Source of the DNA: Orientallactaga sibirica
Lineage: Eukaryota > Chordata > Mammalia > Rodentia > Dipodidae
Reading direction: 5' to 3'
Length of the DNA: 64,000 nucleotides
NCBI GenBank assembly: GCA_036365145.1
Contig: JAEOAD010002183.1
Coordinates: 992,001 to 1,056,000 of the forward strand
Position 1 is the first letter of the stretch, and each line of letters opens with the position of its first letter. A model generated the notes under the pieces. That model worked only from the letters and a program-made list of their open reading frames with translations, did not search any database and was not told the DNA's origin. This document shows positions 1 through 12,368 of this stretch, in pieces. The translations under genes and the position numbers were made by a program.

Positions 1-884
1 TTAGAAGTTGACATAACAAAAGTGAAGGTATATGCACATGAAAAGATTTGACATAAAAACAAATAAAAAATAAGAAAGCAGTTGAGATTTTCAAACTACT
101 AGTTATGTTCCTTAAATAAACTAAGATTAATTTTCCTCACTTATGAAATATAACTAATAAATAATATCTTCTATCAATGTGTTAAAGGGTTATATATTTA
201 TTAATATGTATAAAGAGAAGTTCCTTATATATATATATATAAGTAGATGTTTTAGTTATTTGTAAGCATAGGGTCCTTGTGACCATAAACTAACTAAAAT
301 CAAATCTCTAATAGAAGAATTTACATATTTTGCTAATATAATTGTTATGTTTGTTACATGGATACAAACAGACTTGCTAATTTTTTTTTTACATATGAGT
401 ATTATTTATTAGGATCCCCAAGTGAATTAGCTAGTAGAAAGATATAACGACATTTTTAAAAACTCACTAAGTGTGTTTTTAGAAATGGTATTTCCTTGGT
501 TTTCACTGCAGGAAGATACACACCAATTGGAGCATGAAGGGCAGGATGCACCACAATCAGTAGAGAGGGGCCTTGCAGACATAGCATAAAAGGAGAAGCC
601 TTCCTATCTGGTACCCAGCCCAAAGAGGATAGGGGATTTGGGAGATATCACCTTTCCCAGACACCTCTAATTAATTTTTCACATTTGTTTGTTCAGCAAC
701 TATTTACATCATCACATCCTGCTATGAGCCAAGTTCTACACATGTTGTCCAGGACCTCGCCATAATGCAGCTGTGTAAGGTAATTTTAGAAAACTCAAAT
801 TCCAAGTGAAGCAAAATAAAAAGTTAATATTATTGACATTGTCACATCCTATTGTAGTACTCATATCAAAAATACAATGCTGGA
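1..884. other. AT-rich single-copy DNA, no gene seen
   Basis: Low-GC sequence with short poly-T and a short TA run near 229-242. No repeat family, splice-flanked exon or long frame is recognisable. It may hold very old repeats that I cannot see by eye. Confidence 0.5.
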
Positions 885-1063
885 GCCGGGCGTCGTGGTG
901 CACGCCTTTAATCCCAGCACTCGGGAGGCAGAGGTAGGAGGACCGCTGTGAGTTCAAGGCCACCCTGAGAATATAGGGTGAATTCCAGATCAGCCTGGGC
1001 TAGAGTGAGACCCTACCTCGAAAAACAAAAAAAACAAAAACAAAACAAAACAAAAAAAAAAAA
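885..1063 (+). mobile_element. B1-type SINE with target-site duplication
   Basis: Starts with the B1 head GCCGGGCG and carries the 7SL-like core CTTTAATCCCAGCACTCGGG. It ends in an A/C-rich tail. The 9-bp repeat CAATGCTGG lies just before it and again after the tail, marking LINE-driven insertion. Confidence 0.9.
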
Positions 1064-1071
1064 CCAATGCT

Positions 1072-1275
1072 GGGCTAGAAAGATGGCTTAGCATTTAAGG
1101 CACTGGTGTGAGAACCCGAAGGACCCATGTTCAACTCTCCAGATCCTACATAAACCAGATGCACAAAGGTGAGGCAAGCACAAGTTCGCACATGCCCAAA
1201 GGTGGTGCAAGCATTTGGAGTTCTATTGCGGTGTCTGAGTCCCTGGCCCACCAATTCCCTCTCTCAAATAATAAT
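1072..1275 (+). mobile_element. B2-like tRNA-derived SINE (diverged)
   Basis: Begins GGGCTAGAAAGATGGCTTAGC, a diverged form of the family head (pol III box A region), followed by the ACATAAACCAGATGCACAAA middle block and the TCTCTCAAATAATAATA tail. It directly abuts the preceding B1. Many mutations suggest age. Confidence 0.75.
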
Positions 1276-3178
1276 ACAGCATTATCACTTTCAACCAATC
1301 GATTGAATAACAGCATATTTTCATTAATGACAGGAAGTCTCAGACTTCCCAGTGTGCATTACATCTCATTTTGCTAAGACAATAATTAAAAACAAGTTTT
1401 GGTAAATTATATTTTCTATGGGGCTTACGTGTATTGCCATTTTTATGAATAGATGTTTTTAATGCAAACAGAATTTCTTAACATTATATTTCTTTCATTA
1501 CAATTAGCAGTGTTTCTGATGAGGAATCTCTGATCCAAACTGTTTAAAAGTATTTGAGTTGACTTCCATCTTTTAAATTCCCAAATATATATACTTGTGA
1601 GAATTCTCAGAAGCTATGATTGGTGGATTTTTCCTCCAAATTTTAAAATAGAAAAATACTCTTAAGCAAAAGTATATTCCATTCTCATGGCTCACCTTTT
1701 TTTGTGGGGGGGGGAGGGTGATTATACTATGTTTGTTAAAATTTAGGGTGGAATTTCAAGAGTGATTCATTTTTTTTCAGTAAATTGCCTACATGTGTGG
1801 AAAATTTCAAATAAATGGAAACAGTCTTGGGAAAGTATTTAAAAATTTTTGCCTGTGGTATTTATTCAAGTGTTATCCATATTTTTGGAAAGACTGTGAA
1901 AATGTCTTTTCCATGAAATAAAGCAGTTTCCTCTGTTTATTTGAAAAGGAATTCTCTCTCCTACCTTTAGCCACAAGCACAAACTCTGTGCTATCAATAG
2001 AAGTGAGAAGTAAAAATTAAAGAAATGCTGGCTGCATGCCAAATCCTGAGATAATAGGGAAGAGAAAACTGGTTGGCAATTATCTTCCTCCCTTATCTTT
2101 TCCTCCCCTTATCTCTCCTAGGGAGGGGTGCTGGCATGTCTGGATTCTTTAACCTCTTTCTCTGAGTGGAGACCCAGGCAAGGAGTCAGGTGCCCTAAAC
2201 ATTGATGTCTTATTATTCATCCCCTGAGTAAAATCTTACTGTCTAGAAAAAATAAGAAGTATGAAAATGAAAGTAATTACTTATTTTCTAGGTTACACAT
2301 ACAGTCTTAAAATATCTTTTCAATTTAAATAGCACTATTTTTTAAAATAAGTATAATAGGAGACCTATATTAAAATGGAGTTTACAAACTGACTATGTAA
2401 ATTCACTGTTTGATGAACTAATAAGATGTACTTATGTTGGTAAAAGCCCAAACTTCTGTAGTTTTTCTCCAAGTGCATCCTCTTAGAGTAAAACTGCCTG
2501 GCAGAATGATGGGACTCATGCGGAGGAGAGAGTGCCTGTTGTTGCAGTAGAGATCTCCATCAGCCTCATGCTTATATTACTGCATTTATTCCAGAGAGAA
2601 CAACAGCTCTTGAAATTCAGCAATGCCTGATTCTAACAAGTGTGCTTGCTTTACTTCCAGCCACATCGGGAGGTGTGCTCATAGTGATTTCCTCTCTCTC
2701 AAGCATCCTTGAGATTTTGTCCTTAATTATTTATGTCTATGGTTTATGTCACCAGTATTAAGAGCATACTTGAAATTCAAGATTTTTCTAAGTTTCTAGC
2801 ACTTACCAGCTTTATTTTCTCCCTAGACCTGTTAACATAATTTTGTCTTTTCAACACTTTTGGTGATAATGTATTATCTTTCGTACAGCCATTTTTGTAT
2901 AAAACAATACAAATTCAAGTTTCAGTTTATTCAAAATGAAGTTGCTGATCTTTTCTGAATTAAGAACCACATACCTTTTCTACTCTTTCCCATTCCAGTT
3001 CAAACTGTAATGAGTATTTACTCAAGTTTCATTTGAAATACATAATCCAACATCATGACCAATATTCTTTGCACTAAGCTATTTAGTGGACTAATTGCTG
3101 CTTATAAAAAAAGCAGGTAGACCCTGAAATATTTTTTAAAAAAGGAGAAACATGTAGAAGAATGACAGCAGGTCTGTT
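1276..3178. other. Single-copy DNA, no gene seen
   Basis: No repeat family or exon can be recognised. The stretch has ordinary AT-rich composition with short homopolymers, such as a G run near 1707-1716. Open frames are short and without recognisable motifs. Confidence 0.45.
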
Positions 3179-3316
3179 ATGCATGTTTCCTCTCATGCAT
3201 CTGAAGCTGGATCTTGGCTATATTATACATGTTTCCTCTTAGGCATCTGAAACTGGATCTTGGCAATAGTATGCATGTTTCCTCTTATGCATCTGAAGCT
3301 GGATCTTGGCTATATC
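3179..3316 (+). repeat. 46-bp minisatellite, three copies
   Basis: Three direct copies begin at 3179, 3225 and 3271. Each opens with ATGCATGTTTCCTCT or a one-base variant and closes with CTGGATCTTGGCTATAT or a near match. A small number of substitutions separates the copies. The period is not a multiple of three, so coding use is unlikely. Confidence 0.9.
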
Positions 3317-4140
3317 AAAGTCCAGCATCTCTTCTCCAGCCTGAGAGAAATGACTGGCACCAACAATGCCTCCACTGTAGCCCCAGAGGGTGCAGGCAAA
3401 GGAAGGCAGGGAAAGATACGGTTCTGGTAGTAATTAGAGTTGGGTCCCGATGAAACAGTTACACGGTGGATGCATAATATACAGCTATTTGGTTTTATAA
3501 AGTGACCAAAATAGAACTTCCAATTTGTTAGAATCCCACATTTACTAACAAGAATCCTGAAAATGAACACAAGGCCATCAATCAGTAACTCCATCAATAT
3601 GATGAATATTGATAAAACTTCATAAGGTGATTGTTAAGAAAGCAGTACTACCACAGAATAAATTTTACTTAAGAACGTGCAGGAGTCAAGCGTTAAACAT
3701 ATTTCCCCATGACTGCACAAATATAAGCCTAAGGGGTGTGTGACAGGCAGCAGAGCAGTGATATCAACTATGCATCAGATTTCTCACAGAAACCCTATTT
3801 TCTGAGGACTTATACTCAGTTACAAAGTTCTACTGACAACTAAACTTGCCACAGATCTTGGTTTATCAGAATTCCATCAAATACAACAAAAATAAAGATT
3901 AAGGAAATGAAAGCATCTATAAAGGTTAACTTTCAGAACTGGCCAAAGTATTGCTGAGGGAGACCACAACCAATTTTCTGTACATATTCATTAATTTTTA
4001 TGCATAAAATTACATTTGGAGAGTGGTAAGATAATTTATAATATCTTGAGGGGAATAATAACAATAATAACAAAAATAATAATTGAACTCACAACAGGCT
4101 AAGTCCACTCTGAAACTATTGTTTTTCTCCTTTAAATTTT
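3317..4140. other. Single-copy DNA, no gene seen
   Basis: No recognisable repeat or exon. It includes a short A/T-rich AATAATAAC run near 4050-4080. Confidence 0.4.
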
Positions 4141-4149
4141 TTTAATTTT

Positions 4150-4492
4150 GATTTTTGTGTGTGTGTGTATGGTATGCATGCACGTCTCTGTGTGTGTGTA
4201 GATGTATGGGTACATGTTTGTGGAGATTGTATGTATATGTGTATATGCTAGAGGTTACATTATGTGCCATTCCCAACTACTCTTCTCTTATTTACTGAAG
4301 CACGGTCTCTCACTGGAACCAAAAGCTCACTGATTCCAAAGGTCAAGCTCCCCAGCTTGCCTCAGGGATCTTCTGTCCCTACCTTCCCAAGGTATAGGAT
4401 TACATGTAGGTTTCTATGCCCACTAGGCATTTGTGTTGGTGCTAGGGGTCTGAATTCCAGTTCTCATGCTGAACCAATTCCCTAGCCTCTAT
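4150..4492 (-). mobile_element. B3-like SINE, antisense
   Basis: A TG-rich region (4159-4200) leads into a block resembling inverted B3 elements: a GTCTCTCACTGG segment, then GGATTACATG, then TCTGAATTCCAGTTCTCATGCT and a final ACCAATTCCCTAGCC. This order matches the B3 branch of the B2 superfamily as I remember it. Divergence is high. Confidence 0.5.
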
Positions 4493-4494
4493 GT

Positions 4495-5403
4495 TTGCTT
4501 GTTACCTTTTTAAATGGTACAAATTGGCATAATCCATGATTATATACAAAAATTATAATCCACACAAATGTTTACTCTCAGAGAGTGGCAAAATAAGAAC
4601 AAAATCTGAAAACAACCTAAATTCTTAAGATATATAACCCTTAAAATTTAATCTAGAGAACACTTCTTCAGATCCTTAAACAAGCTAAGAACCATAAACA
4701 CACCTTAATTTTGTTCTCTTGAGAAATGATGCTTTTAGTATAAACACTGATTTTCCATTTATTTTAGACTTCAGTTTTAAGTCATAGAAGTCTAAGTGTA
4801 GAAGTTTAGTTTTAGTAGATAAAAGATACTTAATAAAACTTCTCGAATATCTCCAAGCCAAATTACCATCTACAAAGATTTATTACTTGATTCATTTGAT
4901 CATTTGAAAAGGATCTATCAAATGATAGGCAGAATGCTCCATAAACAACCCTACCAGAAATATAAATAGATAGTCACCTGAGAATTTCTAATAGCTCTCC
5001 TTTTGTGAAGGAACGAGACACCAATAAACATTTACAATGAGGCAAATCTGAAATATTTAACAAGGTACTGAACTTTTTATCAATCATGTACATTTTTCGG
5101 TTATTATAAAAGAAAGTGACAAAAATCCACACTTTTTCTTGATCTAATGGAAGAGATAAGGCCTCTAACTAAAATGAGTTGACCTCTGAGATCATGGGGT
5201 GTGGTCAAATGTGCAAGTGTGCTTTTGAAGCATCCCCCATGGACACCACCTGAACATTAGAAGTACAACATTAGAAATCCTTTTTCCTTCTTCTACTTTA
5301 GTTAGTTTGTCTGAGTTCTATTCTCTTTGTCTTGCTCACTCTTCTGTTACAATTAGAACTGGTTGAGATGGAGCTAGTAAACCACATTAAAAAATGCTTA
5401 TAA
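4495..5403. other. Single-copy DNA, no gene seen
   Basis: AT-rich, with no recognised repeat family and no frame with convincing coding character. Confidence 0.4.
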
Positions 5404-5415
5404 AAAATCAGTAGA

Positions 5416-5592
5416 GCCAGGTGTGGTGATGCATGCCTTTAATCCCAGCACTTGGGAGGCAAAGGTAGGAGAATCACTGTGAGTTTGAGATCATCCTGCG
5501 ACTACAGAGTGAATAGCAGGTCAGCCTGGGCTAGAGCAAGACCCTATCTTGAAAAACAAAACAAAACAAAAAAGAAAAAAAAAAAAGAAAAG
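5416..5592 (+). mobile_element. B1-type SINE with 13-bp target-site duplication
   Basis: Carries the B1 core CTTTAATCCCAGCACTTGGG and a mixed A/C/G tail. The perfect repeat AAAATCAGTAGAG flanks it at 5404-5416 and 5593-5605. Confidence 0.92.
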
Positions 5593-5604
5593 AAAATCAG
5601 TAGA

Positions 5605-5829
5605 GAGCTTGGAAGATATTCAGTGGATGACAGTGTTTGCCTTGCAATGATGAAGACCTGAGTTTGGTCACTAGCACTCAAGTCAAAATGCCTGTCATGG
5701 AGTCATGTGCCAGGGAGGTGGAGATGGGAGTGTCCCAGAGGCTAACTGTCCAGGTAGTCTAGTCTAATTGGTAAACTCTAGATCAATGAGAAACTCTTTG
5801 AAAAAGGTAGACAGTATACCTGAGAAACT

Positions 5830-5862
<33 letters not shown>
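5605..5862 (+). mobile_element. B4-like SINE ending in a CA repeat
   Basis: An ID/B2-like head (GCTTGGAAGATATTCAGTGG, CTTGCAATGATGAAGACCTGAG) is followed by a B1-like middle (GGAGGTGGAGATGGGAG) and a tail that runs into (AC)n at 5832-5862. The order fits a composite B4/RSINE element, strongly diverged. Confidence 0.45.
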
Positions 5863-5865
<3 letters not shown>

Positions 5866-6129
5866 AGTAGAAAAGGAAAGAATACATCTTTCAGCAATAA
5901 CAAAACAATATGCTAATAAGAAGGGAAAAAAGATTGTTAGAGAATGTAAAGAACAGATGTTTCCCAGGTCCTATTCTCTATCAGTGGAATATAGCCAAAT
6001 CATATCAGAAACTCATTCACACTTCTACAGTAAAGAAGAGATGGGGCTGGGTGATTGTCCAGAAAATGCAAAAGAATGATAAATATTCTGATTTGGAAAG
6101 GTGGATGACATACAGTTCTTAATCTGTGG

Positions 6130-6520
6130 AAAACTAATGATTAACTATAATGAATGAACCTGATAATCCATATATTAATGGAGATAACTCTTTAAAAATA
6201 GTGTTGAGAAAAACAAATTCCAAAAGGAAATATTCAGTACAATCCCACTTATTTAAAGTTAAGAGCAACAATGCATGTATATATAGACACAACTATATTT
6301 AGTAATATAAATAAATGATATAACATATAAAACCATGTAGTAATATTACCTTTGGGAAAGAAAGCGTAGGGAGGATACTTATTTTCATTTTTTTAAATAT
6401 TGGAGAGCTGACACAAATATGATACTGCCAATATTTTAAAATATTGGAGTGGACACATGAACTTTTTTCCCTCCTATAAGCTTATACTTCTTCATAATAA
6501 AAGTATTTTTTGAAATTTGT
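6130..6520 (+). mobile_element. Ancient L1 3'-end fragment
   Basis: Contains TATTCAGTACAATCCCACTT, then AATGCATGTATATATAGACA, and a T-rich end (GAACTTTTTTCCCTCCTATAAG) before TAATAAAAGTATTTTTTG. This order resembles the 3' UTR of old mammalian L1M elements. The match is by eye and weak at the edges. Confidence 0.45.
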
Positions 6521-8840
6521 CAAGAAAAGTGCAGAAATTCAGATAATTATATGGAGGCATTTCCATCACCCTAGTTTTCTTATTCCTGAGCTAAGACTGT
6601 ACAAGGCTAATTATTTACCATCTTTAGAAAGAGGAGAAAAAGAGTTATAGAAGACATGTTGTACTTTATATGAGAAGTCAGGAGCACTTTTGGTAAATGG
6701 ATGGTCATTTCAAGATGGAAGTGAATTAGTTAAACATAATATATTGAATTCTTTCAAGGTTTAAGGAATGCTAATAGATAACACATTGTCATTGCTACAA
6801 TAACTGAATGAATAGTCTGAATACCAGTCTACATACTTAAGTGTTGATGAGCAAGATCACAATTGACTTTTTAAAAGTCCCTTGGTAAGACTTCTTTTTC
6901 TCTCAAAATTTCCAATAAAAATTTTCCAATATAGTTCCCAGGGAGCTCATTCATGGGGAATGGCAGGGTGTAGGGGATCCGGCAGTAAAAGAAGCTATAC
7001 ACAAACATTTTATTAACTTTGGATTATGTAAAATTCCTAGATTTTCGAATGATGAACCAGAATAGTTTTCAACTCAGAGTGGAAAATAAGCCTGAAACAT
7101 TTCAGTAGTAAGGCAAGACTCACTTGAGATATATTGTTAAATATGAGGGATGGAAATATATCACAAACAAGTGGTATTACACAGCATGCATTCTTCAGAA
7201 AAAGGAGACTCTATGCAAATGATTAGATATATACCCACAATAAGAGGGAATATTGACCTATAATTTTCAATATTACATCCTTGTATTTTTTATTACATGC
7301 TATTTTTCAACTAGTAGGGAGTGTGTTCTCATAAAGCTAATATTTATTCTTCAATGTTTATAGAGCTAGCAGTCCATTTCAGGAAATAAGAAATTCTAGG
7401 AAGTCAAATATAACTCGGTACACTATGCACAAAAGACAACAGGATAGGAAAGCACTATTTTCAGAAATCTGATTCAGGAAACAGAACTTTAAATAATTAA
7501 ATAACTCATGATATGGAAGTCCTTTGATACTTTTTCCTGTCTTCATAAAGGTCTACTTTTTAGAGATGATAAATCTTGTCATGTAGCAATCCCAGTTTTA
7601 TTAAAAAGACAAGAATATGTGTCTTGGTGTAGCTCTCATCTTCAACTCCACACTTCCTGTGATCTTTCTTGTGCAAGCTACAACAGATGCTAAGCATGAT
7701 CCTACTATACAAACAGAGATACCCTGCCTGAAACTGTGACTCCTCAAATTAAGAATTCTTTCCATCTGATTGTTATGGAACCTCTGAATCAGAGAACACA
7801 GTGATTCCTTATGTAAAACCAAAAGACAGTAATAGTGAATGGGAATATAGTTTCTCCTAAAGAGGTTGAACCTATATTGTCATTAAAGTCTCAAGAGATA
7901 AGAGTTTTGTAGGAAGAATATTCCTGAGGATCTAGTGTTCCTCTGCCCTCAGTATTAAAAATTTACTGTAGCTCTTGGAAGAACCAGGAGAAATAGAACT
8001 TTTGAAGTCATTTCTCCACACTTGATATGCACAAAGAATAAAAAAGGGACTACCAAAATGAGAAGGAAAAAGTGGGGACTAGCAAGTGGAAAGACCACTT
8101 GGGGAGTTTCAGCTAGAACTCAGGACTCAGGCAGCTCCCAAAGATTGCTATTTGAATTTCTGAGGAAATCTATGGCCTGGAGGAGAGAGTTTAAACTAGG
8201 GTGCTTAGTTGAAAACCATTAAATGAAAAACACTTTATTATTCACCCTTTCCTCAGTCTTCCATCAGATTTCAGATTTACCCAGCTCTTCTCTTAGTAAC
8301 TGACTTTCTACAGAGGTCTACTTCCAGCTCTTTATCCAAGCCCCTGAGCTATCTTCAGTGCTATTTTCCTAACCTAAGTTTTATTTTTATATTCCTATTA
8401 TCTATATTATTGAATCAAACAAAAATGATAAAAATGATCTCCTTTAAACACCAAACCATCAGGTTTAGTTTTCCTAAGGAGTATTTATAGAGGCTGCTCA
8501 TGTGTTTCTTGACAGCTGAGAAACAAAAGTATGATCAAGTAGAAAAAGAATGGTACCCAGACTTAGAGAGGGGAATACAGGCTCAACTCTACCATGCACT
8601 CAACTCACTAATTTCAACATCATTGACTCTAAATGAAGGGTTTATATTGTGGGAAGTTGCAGACCTCCTCTGCAAGGCAATGGATTTTGAATATGGTTAC
8701 TGGTTATCATAATGACTGGGGTCTGGAGGCCTTAAATTTTGAGAACCATGGATATTAAAAGTTTTAAATTCATAATGCAATCATAGAAAAAAACAGTCAA
8801 TTTAAAATACCTTTCTTGAGAAACATCAGAAATTATATAT
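6521..8840. other. Single-copy DNA, no gene seen
   Basis: A long stretch without recognised repeats. Frames at 7508-7693, 8022-8222 and 8500-8712 are 61-70 codons, share no motif with known families and lack convincing splice or start context, so I do not call them genes. Confidence 0.4.
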
Positions 8841-8844
8841 ATAT

Positions 8845-8987
8845 TGTTTTTGAGGTAGGGTCTCACTTTAGTCCAGGCTGACCTTGAATTCACTCTGTAG
8901 CCCAGGCTGGCCTTGAACTCAATGGTGATCCTCCATTCTCAGCCTCCTGAGTGCTGGGATTAAAGGTGTGTACTTCTACACCCAGCT
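8845..8987 (-). mobile_element. B1-type SINE, antisense
   Basis: Reads TTTTTGAGGTAGGGTCTCAC through GCCTCCTGAGTGCTGGGATT to CACCCAGCT, the reverse complement of a B1 with its poly-A end on the left. Confidence 0.9.
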
Positions 8988-9111
8988 CAGTAGATAAATT
9001 TAAATGTTCCTTCTACTTGAGAAGACTGACAAAGTTAGAGGAAATGTAGAAAACTTAAGATACTCAGGGATAAATATATGAGGATAAATAAAATTTGGCA
9101 GGGAAAGTTTT

Positions 9112-9310
9112 TAAAAATATTTCAATTATTTATCTATTTGAGAGAGAGAGGGAGAACAAGAGAAAGAGAGAATTGGCAGGCTAGGGCCTCTAGTCACTGC
9201 AAACAAACTGCAGACACATGTGCATCTGGCTTATGTGATACTGGGGAATTCAACCTGGATCCTTAGGTTTCACAGGAAAATGTTTTAAGTGCTAAGCCAT
9301 CTCTCCACCC
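9112..9310 (-). mobile_element. B2-like SINE, antisense
   Basis: A GA-rich block (complement of the TC stretch) is followed by GCATCTGGCTTATGTG and the head complement GCTAAGCCATCTCTCCACCC. It lies immediately left of a second copy in the same orientation. Confidence 0.85.
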
Positions 9311-9320
9311 AAAAAGTTCT

Positions 9321-9567
9321 TTTTTTAAAATAAATTATTATTATTATTATTATTATTTTATTTGAGAGAGAGATACAAAAATAGGAAGATAGAGAAAGAG
9401 AGAGAGAATGGGCACTCCAGGGCTGCCACAGCCACTGCAAATGAACTCCAGATGCATGTACCACCTTGTGCACCTGTCTTACATGGGTCCTGGAGAGTCA
9501 AGCCTTGAACTGGGGTCCTTAGGCTTCACAGGCAAGTGTTTAACAGCTAATCCATCTCTCCAGCCCC
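9321..9567 (-). mobile_element. B2-like SINE, antisense, with AAT repeat in tail
   Basis: The tail complement contains an (ATT)n run at 9335-9357, then a GA-rich block, CTCCAGATGCATGTACCACC, and the head complement ATCCATCTCTCCAGCCCC. Near-matching flanks AAAAAGTTCTT and AAAAATTCTT are candidate target-site duplications. Confidence 0.88.
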
Positions 9568-10655
9568 AAAAATTCTTCTTCTTTTTTAAAAATGTAAAGT
9601 GAGTTTCTCTCTCCCAAAGAGGAAAAAGAAAAATTTGAAAATTAAGGCTATGATTACACAGAGGGACTCTGATGAAAATTATGTCTACAGATATAAGTTA
9701 GTACCATATGAGGTCAGGAAATATACATATGTACTTGAGAACTATTCAAATAAATAAAAATAGAAATGAAAGGGCATTACAGAGTCTTTGATAACAAAGA
9801 GATAAAAATAATTGTATGATTATAATTAACAATTAGGCATCAACAAATTAGATAGTCTAAATAAAACAAACCTCTATAAAGTATATCCTATCAATGTTGA
9901 CTGCAGAAGAAAGAAAAAACCTCTTTAATTTAGACAAGTCATCTTTACTACAAAGCTCTATCAAGTAATTAAGAAAAACTAACAGCAATCCTCAGAGAAG
10001 TAAAGAAGGTAGAATATTAGACCAAAATAACCCGGATGCTAAAGCGAGACAAAAATACTCCGAGAAAAGAATAGTACAAGGAAATATCCCCAATGAAATA
10101 AACTGTAAACACCCTTTACCAAAGTTATAGCCAAAGTTCAACAGCATAATAACAAGATCATAGACCATGACATGTGAGCACATCCCTGGGATGCAAGAAT
10201 GGCTCAACACGCTAATGTCATTCTATGAATTGCACTATGTTAACAATAGCAACAGCAACTACAACAAAAATGTATAAAACCCACATGATCATCTTAGCAG
10301 ATGCAGTATATGTTTAGTATAGAAAGAAACTACTTCAATATAATAACAGCCATGTATAAAAAGACCACAGCAATTATCACACTCAATGGTGAAAATCTAA
10401 AAAATTCCCTTTAGGATCATCAACAAGGCAAGGATGTCACTGTTAATACTTTCATCAACCTAGCATTGGAATTCCTAGGTAGAATGATATGTTAATAAAA
10501 GAAAATTAAAAAAAAACAGTAAAAAAATCAAAATTATCTGCTTCCTAATGATATAATCTTATAATTAAAGAATCCATATAATAAATAATAACTAATCAGG
10601 ACTAATAAATTCAATACAATTTCAGAATATAGTATGATCATGAAAAATAGTTTGT

Positions 10656-10862
10656 GGGTTTAAGAAATAGCTCAGCAGCCAAAGGTGCTTGTTTGCAAAG
10701 CCTGATGGCCTGGGTTCAGTTTCCCAGTACTCACATAAAGCCAGATGCATTAAGTGTTATTTACCTATGCGTGGAGTTCATTTGCAGTGGCAGGAGGCCC
10801 TTGTACACCAATAAACTCTCTCCCTCCCTCCCTCTTAATAAATAAATAAAATATTTAAAAAT
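10656..10862 (+). mobile_element. B2-like SINE inside old L1
   Basis: Diverged head (GGGTTTAAGAAATAGCTCAGC), CACATAAAGCCAGATGCATT, a CTCTCCCTCCC run and the TTAATAAATAAATAAAATA tail. Similar flanks around AAAAATAGTTT and AAAAATTGTTT suggest a target-site duplication. Confidence 0.82.
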
Positions 10863-11675
10863 TGTTTCTATGGGCTAACAAAGAACAGCCAAAAAGGAAC
10901 TGAAAAAGCAATCTCATTTCCTATACTTAGGAAAATACTTAAAATACTTAGGAAAAAAATTAGACAAAAAGAAAATACTTGAACAGTGAAAACTGCCAAA
11001 TATTTCTGGAAAAAAGCCTATAAAATAAATTATTGAAAGATACCTCGTATTCATGTATTAGAAGACTTAAACTTCAAAGTGATGTGTAGATTCAATCCAT
11101 TCTCTATCAAAATACCAATGAAATTTTCCACAGTAATTGGAAAAAATCTTTTAAAATAAATATGGGACTACAAAGAACTCTAATGGTCAAAACACATTGA
11201 GAAAAAAGAACTACACTGGATGCCTCCTACCTCCTCACATTAAAACATCTTACAAAGCTATAATGATCAAGACAATATGGTGCTGATATAGAAGCAGGTA
11301 TTTAGATGAAGAGTAGAGTCTAGAAATAAACTTACACATATCCAATCAAATTATCTCTGATCATTTAAGTACCAATGACTATAAAATAAGATGAAGGCAG
11401 TTTATCACTATGTGCTAAGATAACTAGAAAGCAATGAAATTGACCTTTATATTAGCCCATATATGAAAATCAATGCAAAATGAAGATTTCAACATAAGAC
11501 CCAAAACAAAACCACTACCTCAGAATTTCTACCACATGCATAAAGAGCTGTACAGCATTTTTGACTATGATTTCTTAGAGATGACTAGAGAAATATAAAC
11601 ACAAAGAATTATCACACACTAACACACTTCTGTGGAGGAAAAGGAAGCAATGCATGAGTGAAAAGACACCTCTCA

Positions 11676-11891
11676 GGCTGGAGAGATGACTTAGTGGTTA
11701 AGCGCTTGCTTGTGAGCCTAAGAACCCTGGTTTGAGGCTCAATTCCCCAGTACCCATGTAAACCAGATGCACAAGGTGGCGCATGCATCTGGAGTTTGTT
11801 TTCAGTGGCTGGAGGCCCTGGTGTTCCCATTCTATGTCTCTGCCTCTTTCTCTCTCTGTTGCTCTCAAATAAATAAATAAAATTTTTTTAA
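11676..11891 (+). mobile_element. B2-like SINE with target-site duplication
   Basis: Complete head GGCTGGAGAGATGACTTAGT, box-B-like region, CCAGATGCACAAGGTGGCGC block, TC stretch and AAATAAATAAATAAAA tail. Flanks AAAAGACACCTCTCA (11661-11675) and AAAAGATACTTCTCA (11892-11906) match at 13 of 15 positions. Confidence 0.92.
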
Positions 11892-11909
11892 AAAAGATAC
11901 TTCTCAAAA

Positions 11910-11911
<2 letters not shown>

Positions 11912-11943
<32 letters not shown>
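11912..11943 (+). repeat. Poly(A) tract of about 30 bases
   Basis: An uninterrupted A run lies just right of the SINE target-site duplication, inside the former L1 sequence. It looks like an expanded A run and not the tail of a separate insertion. Confidence 0.9.
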
Positions 11944-11944
<1 letters not shown>

Positions 11945-12209
11945 AACTCTGCTTACCACACATCTACATAGAGCTTCATGTCTTGAGGATATATCTGCTA
12001 TCATTCAATGGTCAAAGCCAAATAATGAAAGGCAAAAATGGAAAAGAAAAAGAAAGTTGAAAAGATATGTCTCCTAAGGAGATACAGAAATGGTGCTCAC
12101 CACCACTAATCCTCAGGGAAGCACACATCAGAGCTACAGCAAAATGTTATCTCAAACCAGTCAGAAGGGCTACTATAAAAGAAGCAAATAAGAATGAGTG
12201 CTGATCAAA

Positions 12210-12368
12210 GCCGGGCGTGGTGGTGCACACCTTCAATCCCAGCACTTGGGAGGTAGAGGTAGGAGGATCACCGTGAGTTTGAGGCCACCCTGAGACTACA
12301 TAGTGAATTCCAGGTCAGCCTGAACTAGAGTGAGACCCTACCTCGAAAAACCAAAAAAAAAAAAAAAA
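12210..12368 (+). mobile_element. B1-type SINE with target-site duplication
   Basis: Well-preserved B1 (GCCGGGCGTGGTGGTGCACA start, poly-A end). Flanks ATGAGTGCTGAT before and ATGAGTGTTGAT after differ by one base. Confidence 0.92.

Noticed and set aside
1072..1275. tRNA genes suggested by A- and B-box-like motifs in the SINE heads
   Set aside because: These motifs belong to the tRNA-derived heads of dispersed SINEs. None folds into a complete tRNA with acceptor stem by inspection.
3179..3316. Possible CRISPR-like or coding repeat array
   Set aside because: The copies are directly adjacent without unique spacers, number only three, and have a 46-base period that does not preserve a reading frame.
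5768..6079. A 103-codon ORF containing a His-Thr repeat
   Set aside because: The repeat is the translation of a CA microsatellite at a B4-like SINE tail, not a protein feature. The same applies to frames over 35092-35160 and 41488-41532.
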